Shown here one piece after another: positions 9,238-16,809 of a stretch of 36,354 bases of DNA. The notes beneath the pieces were generated by a model. The model worked only from the letters and a program-made list of their open reading frames with translations. It was not told where the DNA came from and made no database searches. The stretch spans positions 1 through 36,354 of the forward strand of contig JAFGEI010000010.1 in assembly GCA_016931695.1 (NCBI GenBank), in the 5' to 3' direction. Positions within the stretch are counted from its first letter, which is position 1; every line of letters starts with the position of its first letter. The translations under genes were made by a program, and so were the position numbers. This DNA comes from Anaerolineae bacterium. GTDB lineage: Bacteria; Chloroflexota; Anaerolineae; B4-G1; DUEL01.

Positions 9238-10989
9238 CTACTCCTCCCAAGACTCTGGCGGCCGGTCGCTCTCGACCTGGATGTCCGCTGCCAGACGGAT
9301 CACGATTTCGTCGAGCTCCAGGGCCTTGTATATCGCGTCGGCGGCCGACCGGAGCGTGCTTTCTACGTCCAACGACTCGCGGATGCGGCCGGCTGTCTCT
9401 GCCAGCAGGCGGTCGCTCGCGGCACGGCGCTGCGTGTCCTGGTACAACCGCGCTCTTTCCAATGCCGCACTGAGCTGATCGGCCAGCGCTTCCACGATCC
9501 GGATCTCTTCCAGGGTCCAATCTCCCGCGCTTTCCGGCTTGCAAAGGCGCAGAATACCCAGTGATTGGTCCTGTAACCGCACCGATGTCACGACTGTTGC
9601 ATCGTCCAACTGGAGCGACTGGCCATCACGGATTGCCTGGATCAGCTCCGGACGTTGCAGCCATTCTTCTTCCATGCCCGGGGCGCCGTCAGGTTTCCCC
9701 GTCACCTTGGTCACGACGCCGTAGGGGTCGCAGCGGTAGCGCAGGTTGGGTTGAACTTGGAGCAGCTGTGCCCATCCCCTTTTGCCGACATCGCCGTAAG
9801 CCTGGCGCACCCCCTCCAGTGCTGCCTGGCTGGCTGCAAAGAGGCGCGCATTGTCGATCGCTACCGCAATGTGATCCGTGGTCGCTTCCAGGGCGGTGAG
9901 GGCGTCCGGCTCAAAAGTCTCCGGCCGGGTGCTCTGGAGCAGCAGAGCGCCGAGCACCTGCCCGCGTGATCGCAGCGGCAGCGCCGCTTCCGCCACCTCC
10001 CCGGCGGGCTGCGCGGTGTTGGTCGCGGCATCGACCGCTGCGCCGTCGGAGGTGAAATGGGGCTTGCCGTCGGAAATGCACGAACCGACGATCCCCGCGC
10101 CGAGGTGTGTGCGATAGCTGTGCTCCTGCATGGCCTGGTTGGGCCGCCCGGCGCCGGCCTGCAAAACAGCCCAATCCCCCGTCTCGTCGACCAGGAAAAG
10201 CCCGCTGTAGGAGAGGTCGAACCGCCTCTGCATCAGGTACACCACGTTGTTGATCAACTCGTTCACCTCGAGGATCGAGGCTGCGGCCCGCCCCACTTGG
10301 GCCGATGCCTGGAGGTAATTCGAGCGCCGCTCCAGGGCCTGGGTCTGTTCGACCAGCCGGTCGCGGTGCTCGCGCAGTTCGAGGTTGCTGCTGGCCAAAG
10401 CCTGGGCCGTGCTCTGGGCGTTGGCCAGCGCGTCGCCCAGTTTGAGCACGGCGGAACGCAGCAAGACCACCGACAGGACCATTGCCGCCGTGATCATCAT
10501 CAATTCGACGATGCCGGCGGACTCGGTGAAGGAGACGGTGATGAGGCCGGCGGTTTCTGCATAGAGCAGGCCGACGGCCGCGGCGATGCTGAGCGCGCCA
10601 AAGGCAATCGTGCCGCCGGCGCCCAATAACAGGCTGGCGACGATCACGACCAGAAAATAGCCGGACATGATCGGGTCGCGGATGCCGTTGCCCATATAGA
10701 TCAGGATCGTGATACTGATCCACAGCACCGTGGATAGAACTGTACCGACGAACTGCAGGCGGCCCCTGCGCACGAGCCAGCGCAGCCACAAGACGAGCAG
10801 GGTCAGCACAACGCCGAATGCCAGGTTGAACACAAACTCTCCTGGCTCCAGGGGGATGACGATGGCTGTTCCCACCACTGTCGCGGCCAGAATTGTCAAC
10901 AGCATGACGTTCAGCAAGCTGGCGACCCGCGTCTTGTTTTGATCCTCAAAGATCGGCGGCGCAAAAAATTGTTTCATCCAGGTCAGCAT
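9238..10989 (-). CDS. Polytopic membrane GAF-GAF sensor protein without output domain (array member 6)
   Basis: 583 residues from ATG 10989, supported by GAGGAAAG about 8 bases upstream. The open frame extends to 11346, but those 119 codons are low-complexity shadow of the methyltransferase gene and are rejected. About six membrane spans lie in residues 25-190, followed by a coiled coil (LREHRDRLVEQTQALERRS). GAF1 is about 235-385 and belongs to the divergent subgroup shared with member 1 (GLFLVDETGDWAVLQAGAG); the FDNPDLP signature is absent. The linker has GKRGWAQLLQVQPNLRYR, GAF2 is about 420-510 and the tail reads AGRIRESLDVESTLRSAADA. It sits 55 bases after the methyltransferase, the largest gap within this part of the array. 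No output domain is seen. Confidence 0.87.
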   Translation of the reverse strand: MLTWMKQFFAPPIFEDQNKTRVASLLNVMLLTILAATVVGTAIVIPLEPGEFVFNLAFGVVLTLLVLWLRWLVRRGRLQFVGTVLSTVLWISITILIYMGNGIRDPIMSGYFLVVIVASLLLGAGGTIAFGALSIAAAVGLLYAETAGLITVSFTESAGIVELMMITAAMVLSVVLLRSAVLKLGDALANAQSTAQALASSNLELREHRDRLVEQTQALERRSNYLQASAQVGRAAASILEVNELINNVVYLMQRRFDLSYSGLFLVDETGDWAVLQAGAGRPNQAMQEHSYRTHLGAGIVGSCISDGKPHFTSDGAAVDAATNTAQPAGEVAEAALPLRSRGQVLGALLLQSTRPETFEPDALTALEATTDHIAVAIDNARLFAASQAALEGVRQAYGDVGKRGWAQLLQVQPNLRYRCDPYGVVTKVTGKPDGAPGMEEEWLQRPELIQAIRDGQSLQLDDATVVTSVRLQDQSLGILRLCKPESAGDWTLEEIRIVEALADQLSAALERARLYQDTQRRAASDRLLAETAGRIRESLDVESTLRSAADAIYKALELDEIVIRLAADIQVESDRPPESWEE

Positions 10990-11044
10990 GTCGCTTTCCT
11001 CATCTTTGATCTCTCCACGACTCGGGCTGCGCGTACTGGGCCCG

Positions 11045-11656
11045 TTACTCGCCCGGGCGCGCTCCCGCCGCAGGAGCGGGGCGAGCGTCCAGGGGCGGTC
11101 GCTTGACCGCCATAAAGCTGTTGAAAAAACCCAGGTACATGTTTTTGCTTTCGACGACGTCGAATCCGCTGCGCTCCAACTCTTGGACAAAGCTCGTCCA
11201 TTCGAAGGCGACCTCTTCGTCGTGCTTGCCCTTGGGTTCTCCCCCCAGAAGGACGCCGCCCGGTTTGAGCACCCGGTGGACTTCTGCGATCGCCTGGGAC
11301 CAATCCGGCGCGTGGTGGAAGACGAAAAAGGCAAACGCGGCGTCAAATTTTTGCGCCGGGAAATCGATGGCGGTGATATCTCCTACCGTCACGACCGCTG
11401 GCAATCCTTGTTGCTTGGCCAGCTCCACCTGCTCCGGCATGATGTCAAAGGCATAGACCTCGCTGGGCTGGAACGTCTCGACAAGGAGCCGGGTGCTGTA
11501 GCCGGAGCCACAGCCGGCGTCCAGGATGACCCCGCCCGTCAGGTCGATCTGGTGTTGGCGCAGGTAGCGGGTGTGGATGCGAAACTCGTAGTATTTTTGG
11601 AACAGTTGCCGGATGCGGCTGTTGACCACTTGGAGTTGAGTTCTATCCATGCCCAT
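11045..11656 (-). CDS. Class I SAM-dependent methyltransferase (Methyltransf_11-like)
   Basis: 203 residues from ATG 11656. A longer open frame to 12274 is shadow of the upstream membrane gene. The stop of that gene and this start share a base (TAATG), and AGGGAGAG lies about 8 bases before it. An alternative ATG is at 11650. The fold is a Rossmann methyltransferase: motif I (VILDAGCGSGYSTRLL) binds SAM, an acidic residue follows in VYAFDIMPEQVELAK, motif II is FDAAFAFFVFHHAPDWSQA, and post-motif LKPGGVLLGGEPKG. The substrate is unknown. The sequence fits the broad UbiE/Methyltransf_11 class, not the chemotaxis methyltransferase CheR. It sits between two sensor genes with the VTT gene and is probably cotranscribed with them. 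Any link to the receptors, such as adaptation or modification of a membrane component, is speculation. Confidence 0.85.
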   Translation of the reverse strand: MGMDRTQLQVVNSRIRQLFQKYYEFRIHTRYLRQHQIDLTGGVILDAGCGSGYSTRLLVETFQPSEVYAFDIMPEQVELAKQQGLPAVVTVGDITAIDFPAQKFDAAFAFFVFHHAPDWSQAIAEVHRVLKPGGVLLGGEPKGKHDEEVAFEWTSFVQELERSGFDVVESKNMYLGFFNSFMAVKRPPLDARPAPAAGARPGE

Positions 11657-12297
11657 TATTCGCTCTCCCTTTTTCTCATCACCACCATGGCCGCCAGGGG
11701 GACGAGGATCGATCCGCCAAAAGCGAGCAGGAAAGAATCTACCGTCGCCGAGTAGGCGCCGACGGCCGCGTACACGGCCGAGATGGCCAGATTCGACAGC
11801 AAGGAAAGCAGCACGTAGCGCCGCAGCGGCATGCGGCTCATGCCCGCAAACAGCACCGACGCCTCCGCCAGCACCGGGACCGGGCGCGAGACGACAATGA
11901 CCCAGTCGCCAAAGCGACGGCCGAGTTCCTCCATGCGCTCCAGCTCCTTGCTGCCCACCAGCTTTTGTGCCACCGGGCGCCCAAAGTGGTTGCCAACCCA
12001 GAACCCGGCCAGGCAGCTGACAGTCATGCCCAGCAGCGAAGTGATTCCCCCGCGCAAAAACCCCAAGATAAAGCCGGCTGCCGTGCTGGCCATGCTGGAA
12101 GGAACGGGCAAAAAGACGTCGAGGGCGAGCAGCGAACCCAGCACCAGGCTGACCCAACCGGGTTTGTCCGCTGTGGTGTCGAGAAAATGCTCCGTCCAGC
12201 CTTCGATCTGCGCGCCAAAGAGAATAAATGGAACCAAAATGATGGCCAGGATAATTGTCCATAGGACGATCCAACGAAATGTTGCATTGTTGAGCAT
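11656..12297 (-). CDS. VTT/DedA-type (SNARE-associated) integral membrane protein
   Basis: 213 residues, about five hydrophobic segments, start ATG 12297 with GAGGG 7-8 bases upstream. Features of the VTT (SNARE-associated/DedA) family are present: the re-entrant-like segment with FLPVPSSMASTAAGF, the glycine-rich GMTVSCLAGFWVGNHFGR, and a later arginine-proline motif (VVSRPVPVLAEASVLFAG) like the conserved R..P..AG stretch of the family. DedA/VTT proteins are known or proposed lipid scramblases or transporters that affect envelope homeostasis, including recycling of undecaprenyl phosphate; the specific substrate here is not readable. It is coupled to the following methyltransferase by one shared base and lies 26 bases after array member 7. 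Confidence 0.8.
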   Translation of the reverse strand: MLNNATFRWIVLWTIILAIILVPFILFGAQIEGWTEHFLDTTADKPGWVSLVLGSLLALDVFLPVPSSMASTAAGFILGFLRGGITSLLGMTVSCLAGFWVGNHFGRPVAQKLVGSKELERMEELGRRFGDWVIVVSRPVPVLAEASVLFAGMSRMPLRRYVLLSLLSNLAISAVYAAVGAYSATVDSFLLAFGGSILVPLAAMVVMRKRESE

Positions 12298-12323
12298 AGC
12301 TTCCCTCTATGAGCGTGTAGTGT

Positions 12324-14021
12324 CTATTTGATCAACCATTCCTCGCCGATCCATACCTCTGTCTCGCCGAGCCCCAGTGCCTGGTGAATCTCGCGCACCG
12401 CCGTCTGCAGGACCGTATTGACGTCCAGCGTCTCGCGCATGTGGTCCGTGACCTCGCCCACCAGCCGGTCTGTCGCCGCTCGGCGCTGGGTGTCCTGGTA
12501 AAGCCGCGCGCTTTCCAGGGCGACGTCGAGCTGCGCGGTCAGTGTTTCCAGCAGTTGTCTTTCGTTTGCCGTCCATTCCCCGGCCTCTGCGGGCTTGCGG
12601 GCGCGGATGCGGCCGATCACCTGTCCGCGCGCCTTGACCGGGAGCAGCATTTCGGGCAGTTCGCCGGGTGTCTCGTCTATCGCAGCGGGATGTTGGGCGG
12701 GGCGAATCAACGGAGTGACTTGCCCCTCCTCGTAGCGGTAGCCCAGTTGCTTTCGCAGCTGCAAAAGCTCGATCCAGGCGCCGCGGCTGATCTCGCCGTA
12801 GGCCCGCCGCTCGGCAGCCAGGCTTTCCTCTACCCGTTGGAAAAGCTCGGCGTTGCTGATCGCCACGGCGACCTGATCGGCCAGTGTTTGCAGTGCCGTG
12901 ACATCTTCCTCGCTGAACGCTGCCGGCTCGGTGCTCTGCACGTCCAGCGCGCCAATGATCTCGCCGCGCGCCCGCAGTGGCAGGGCGATCTCGGAGCGCG
13001 TCTGGGGCAGGTCGGGGTTGTCAAAGTGGACCGCGTCCAGCCCGACGTCGAGCGCGATGCGGTGCTCCCCCTGGCCGATGACGTAGCCGACGACGCCTTG
13101 TTCCCCGGCCCGCAGGCGGTGTCCGCGCGCCACCATTCGCTGGCCACCCTCACTGGAGGCGGCCCGCAGCACGGCCCATTCCTGGGTCTCGTTGAGGAGA
13201 AAGATGCCGCTGTGGTAGACGTCGAATTTTTTGCTGATCAGATTCACGATTTGCGCCAACAGTTCTTGAATGTCGAGCATCGACGCCGCGTCTCGCGCCA
13301 CCTCGGCGGTGGCTTCCAGGTAGCGGGCGCGTTGTTGCAGCTCCTGGGTGCGCTCGGCGACCCGCTCCTCCAGCGAGGCGCGGGCGATCTGCACCTCGCG
13401 GTAGCGCGCTTGCAGCTCGGCCTGCCGCTCCCGTTCCAGGCGGTCGCGAAAATGGGTGTTGAGGGCGACCATTCCCGCGGTGGCGAGAAACACCCCCAGG
13501 CACTGGAGGACGCTCGCGAACGTGAAATCGGTCAGGGCTGGCAGTAACAGTGCCACGATTGTGATGACGGTGGTGAGCACGATCGTTCCCCACAGCGGAA
13601 GGAGAATCCCGCTCAACACGATGGGCAGAATGGCCCAGCTGAGGCTGTTGGCCAGGGGAATGTCTGGCGCCAGGACAGCGGCGGCGAATGGCGCGGCGGC
13701 GTGGGCAAGCAGCAGCAGCCAGGAGGCCAGGTCGAAATAGCGGCTGCGGCTCAGGGCGTAGGCGAGCAAGGTCAGGAGCGCAGTGGTCAACGTAACCAGG
13801 TACCCTCTTCCGCCCAAGGCGGCTTCATTTATGTAAGAGGCCACGGTCCCCGCCAACGCCAGTACAAAGAGCAACAACAGCAGCGACGAGAGCAGCCGCG
13901 CGCGGCGTTGCCGGCCGATTTCTGTCACCGCGCTGGCTGGCTCGACGAGCCAACGCAGGACGGCGCTGAGCTGGCGGGGTCGTTGCCCCGGTTTTCTGGC
14001 TGGTTGGGAGTGATTCTCCAT
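12324..14021 (-). CDS. Polytopic membrane GAF-GAF sensor protein without output domain (array member 7)
   Basis: 565 residues from ATG 14021; a GTG one codon earlier (14024) is an alternative. GGAG is 8 bases before the ATG. The N-terminus is basic and cytoplasmic, then about six membrane spans occupy residues 44-200, of a MASE-like type. A coiled coil (ASLEERVAERTQELQQRA) leads to GAF1 about 245-390 (FDNPDLPQTRSEIALPL), linker AYGEISRGAWIELLQLRK with YRYEEGQVTP, GAF2 about 445-515 and the tail (TDHMRETLDVNTVLQTAVRE), ending soon after in GEEWLIK. This member has the shortest extension beyond the tail, so the tail itself marks the common end of the family. No catalytic output is visible. Confidence 0.88.
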   Translation of the reverse strand: MENHSQPARKPGQRPRQLSAVLRWLVEPASAVTEIGRQRRARLLSSLLLLLFVLALAGTVASYINEAALGGRGYLVTLTTALLTLLAYALSRSRYFDLASWLLLLAHAAAPFAAAVLAPDIPLANSLSWAILPIVLSGILLPLWGTIVLTTVITIVALLLPALTDFTFASVLQCLGVFLATAGMVALNTHFRDRLERERQAELQARYREVQIARASLEERVAERTQELQQRARYLEATAEVARDAASMLDIQELLAQIVNLISKKFDVYHSGIFLLNETQEWAVLRAASSEGGQRMVARGHRLRAGEQGVVGYVIGQGEHRIALDVGLDAVHFDNPDLPQTRSEIALPLRARGEIIGALDVQSTEPAAFSEEDVTALQTLADQVAVAISNAELFQRVEESLAAERRAYGEISRGAWIELLQLRKQLGYRYEEGQVTPLIRPAQHPAAIDETPGELPEMLLPVKARGQVIGRIRARKPAEAGEWTANERQLLETLTAQLDVALESARLYQDTQRRAATDRLVGEVTDHMRETLDVNTVLQTAVREIHQALGLGETEVWIGEEWLIK

Positions 14022-14055
14022 CACAATATCTCCACTTTACCCGAGCACGGTTCGT

Positions 14056-16809
14056 TCAGTGATCTTCCAGTGTCAACTCGATCTCGACGTCGTGCAGCCC
14101 CAGCACCTCGCCGATCTGGCGCACCGCGGTCTGCAGAACTGTATCGATATCCAGCGTCCCGCGCACCTGCGCGGCGACCTCGGCGACGAGCCGCTCCTCC
14201 TCGGCGCGTTGGCGAGCGGCATTGAATAATTGAGCGTTGTTGATGGCGATGGCGAGCTGGTCGGCGATGGTGGAAAGGAGCTGTTCTTCTTCATCGCCAT
14301 AGGCGTTGGAGCGATACGACTGCACCGAGATGATGCCGACGACCTTGTCGCCCATGCGCATCGGCACTCCCAGCCAGGATTCGGGCATCGCCCTTCCCCA
14401 CACGATGGGCACGGGGAGCTGTTCTCTTTCCTGGCCAAAGTTGCGGATCAGCAGCGACCGGTTTTCGTGGATAATCACCGATGACAGCCCCTCGCCCAGC
14501 GGCCGCCGGCTGGGTGGGGTCAACTCTCCTTCGTCGACGCGCAGGCGAAAGTCGATCTCTTGGTTCTCTTCGTCGTACAGGGCGATGAAAAAAGCGTCGG
14601 CGTAAAAGATGGGCGCGACTTGTTGGTAGACGGCCATCATCAGCTCGTCCAGGTCGAGCGTGGCGCGCACGGCCGAGGCCACTTCGTTGACCAGTGCCAG
14701 CCGCCGGGCGCGCTGTTGGGTCTCTTCCAGCAGCAGTCGGTTTTCAATGGCGACGCCCATCTGGTAGGCCAGGGTGCGCAGGCGGTTCAAATGGGCCGCC
14801 GGGGTGTCGGATAAGGAGATGGGCGCGCCGATGCTCAAAAAGCCCATCGGCTGCCCGCCGATGCTCAGGCCGGCGAGGACGAGGCTGCGCATCCCTTCTT
14901 CTTGCATCTGGCTGCGCACATCTTGGGGGATGGCTTCCTGGGGGTCGGCGGCGTCGGCATAGACCAGCACGAATTCGGGCTCTTGCAGCAGCAGCCGGGT
15001 TGTAGAGTGGCTGACGATCGACCGGTCGGTTTGCGGTGGGAGGGGGACGATCTGGCCGTCCTCGATCTTGGCGGCAAAGACGTCGCTGCGGGAGGGCAGG
15101 CCATCCTTCCCGCTGCCAGTGATCCGTGTCAGCGCAGCGGAGGTAAAGCCAAGGTAATGGGCCACCTGAACGATCTCGGCGACCGCCTGCTGCATCGACG
15201 GCGCCTCGACGATGGCCAGGCTGGCGCGGTGCAGCGCTTCGACTTCTCCCAACGTCCGTTGGGTTTCTTGAAAGAGGCGGGCGCTTTCCAGGGCGATTGC
15301 CAGCCGCTCGGCGGCGCTCGCGGCCAGGTTGATCTCTTCCGCTTGCCATTCCCCATCCTCCGGCGGCCGGTTAAAGCCGACGACGCCGATGGGAACCCCG
15401 CGCAGTTTGAGCGGCACAGCCATGATGTGCTGGCTGTCTTCTGCGCCGCGCTGGTCAAAGTGCGTGACCGGCTGGCCTTGCTGGCGGGCGGCGGCAAAAA
15501 CGTCGTCCCAGGTTTCCTGCGGCGCCTTGGGATCGCCGGCCTGGTATTGGGCCAGCTCGGCGTGCACCGTGGCATAGTGCTTCCAGGCTTCGCCGGTGAC
15601 CGTCTGGTAGAGGCTGCGCAGTTCTTCGAGGCTGGCGCGGGTCTGGGCGAACAGGCGCGCGTTTTCCAACCCGACGGCCAGCTGATTGACCAGCGTTTGC
15701 AGGATTTGGATTTGTTCCTTCGACGGCGGCTCCTCTTCGTCGAGGTGGATTTCCAGGATGCCGCGGATTTGCTCGCCGGTTTGCATCGGCAGGGCAATTT
15801 GCCAGCGGGTCGCGGGCAGGCCGGGCAGGGGGGCCATGGGGGCCATGGCGAGCTGCGTCTCGCCGCTCTGTGCTGCCTGGCCGACAGGGTTGGTCGAGCC
15901 AATGGGGATGCGGTAGTCGCGTCCGATCATCCGCTGCCCTTCGGCGGAAGAAGCAGCGCGGAGGTTGACGCTGGAGTTTTCCTCGTCGAGCAGGAACAAC
16001 CCCACGTGGTAGAGGTCGAAACGCTCGCTGATAAAGCGCACGAATTGCGCGATCAGCTCGCCTTCTTCCCGCAGTGCGACCATCTGGCGGGCAACCTCGG
16101 CGGCGGCGGCGAGTGCTTCGGCCCGCTCGCTCAGCAGGCGGTTGGCGGCCTCGAGTTCCCCGGCCCGCTCGTCCAGCATGTCGCGCGCCTGCGCCAGCGC
16201 GTTGGCGGCCTGGCGGGCGGTCTGGAGTGTTCCTCTGTTGAAATGATGATAGTCGATCTGCAGCAGGATGACGACCAGCAGCAGCATGCCCAGCGCCGCC
16301 CCGCTGACGATCCAGTCGTTTGGGGCTACCGGGTTCGTCGGGTTGACGAGCCAGTTTTCCAGCCAGCCCGCGCCGGCGAAAATACCAAAGGCGATGTAGG
16401 TGATCGTCCCTAGCACGGCCATGGCGATGCCGGAGCGGATGCCGACCAGGAGAATGGCGAACAGGGGCAGCGCCATCAAAAATATTCGCCCGTCCCCGGC
16501 CAGCCCGCCGCGGACAAAGGCCAGCACCCCGGCGCCATATCCCAGCAGCAGCAGCCCCCAGGCGCGCACTCGCCAGTCGAGACGGCGCAAGAGGGCCAGG
16601 CTGACGATCAGCAGGTAGATCAAGATAAAAATGATGATCGCGGGCCGGTGTTCGGGGATCGGGAATTCCTCTCGCACGACCGTGGCCAGGGGGATGATGG
16701 CACAAAGGGCGACGATGAGCAGCAGGCGGTTGAGCGCCCGGATGCGCCAGGCGCGCAGTCGCGAGACGGGCTCACCACTGGCCTCGTTGGCGGCTCTTGC
16801 TTTCGGCAT
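14056..16809 (-). CDS. Polytopic membrane sensor protein with four GAF domains (array member 8)
   Basis: 917 residues from ATG 16809; the frame also allows GTG 16812. TGATG couples it to the upstream gene, and GGAGAGGAG precedes it. About six membrane spans lie in residues 26-200, followed by a long coiled coil. GAF1 about 245-395 (YHVGLFLLDEENSSVNLRAA), GAF2 about 400-525 preceded by GEAWKHYATVHAELAQY, GAF3 about 535-690 and GAF4 about 695-855 (FFIALYDEENQEIDFRLRVD; WLGVPMRMGDKVVGIISVQS). GAF4 is of a more typical stand-alone type than the array GAF1 and may be from another lineage. The end is the tail AAQVRGTLDIDTVLQTAVRQ plus a few residues. It is the largest member and has no kinase, cyclase or HTH region. 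Confidence 0.88.
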   Translation of the reverse strand: MPKARAANEASGEPVSRLRAWRIRALNRLLLIVALCAIIPLATVVREEFPIPEHRPAIIIFILIYLLIVSLALLRRLDWRVRAWGLLLLGYGAGVLAFVRGGLAGDGRIFLMALPLFAILLVGIRSGIAMAVLGTITYIAFGIFAGAGWLENWLVNPTNPVAPNDWIVSGAALGMLLLVVILLQIDYHHFNRGTLQTARQAANALAQARDMLDERAGELEAANRLLSERAEALAAAAEVARQMVALREEGELIAQFVRFISERFDLYHVGLFLLDEENSSVNLRAASSAEGQRMIGRDYRIPIGSTNPVGQAAQSGETQLAMAPMAPLPGLPATRWQIALPMQTGEQIRGILEIHLDEEEPPSKEQIQILQTLVNQLAVGLENARLFAQTRASLEELRSLYQTVTGEAWKHYATVHAELAQYQAGDPKAPQETWDDVFAAARQQGQPVTHFDQRGAEDSQHIMAVPLKLRGVPIGVVGFNRPPEDGEWQAEEINLAASAAERLAIALESARLFQETQRTLGEVEALHRASLAIVEAPSMQQAVAEIVQVAHYLGFTSAALTRITGSGKDGLPSRSDVFAAKIEDGQIVPLPPQTDRSIVSHSTTRLLLQEPEFVLVYADAADPQEAIPQDVRSQMQEEGMRSLVLAGLSIGGQPMGFLSIGAPISLSDTPAAHLNRLRTLAYQMGVAIENRLLLEETQQRARRLALVNEVASAVRATLDLDELMMAVYQQVAPIFYADAFFIALYDEENQEIDFRLRVDEGELTPPSRRPLGEGLSSVIIHENRSLLIRNFGQEREQLPVPIVWGRAMPESWLGVPMRMGDKVVGIISVQSYRSNAYGDEEEQLLSTIADQLAIAINNAQLFNAARQRAEEERLVAEVAAQVRGTLDIDTVLQTAVRQIGEVLGLHDVEIELTLEDH

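Noticed and set aside
10990-11346. N-terminal extension of array member 6
   Set aside because: These codons overlap the methyltransferase gene in another frame and read as S/R-rich shadow. ATG 10989 has a good ribosome site and starts a normal membrane N-terminus.
11657-12274. N-terminal extension of the methyltransferase
   Set aside because: It is a shadow of the VTT membrane protein gene. The TAATG junction and ribosome site support ATG 11656.
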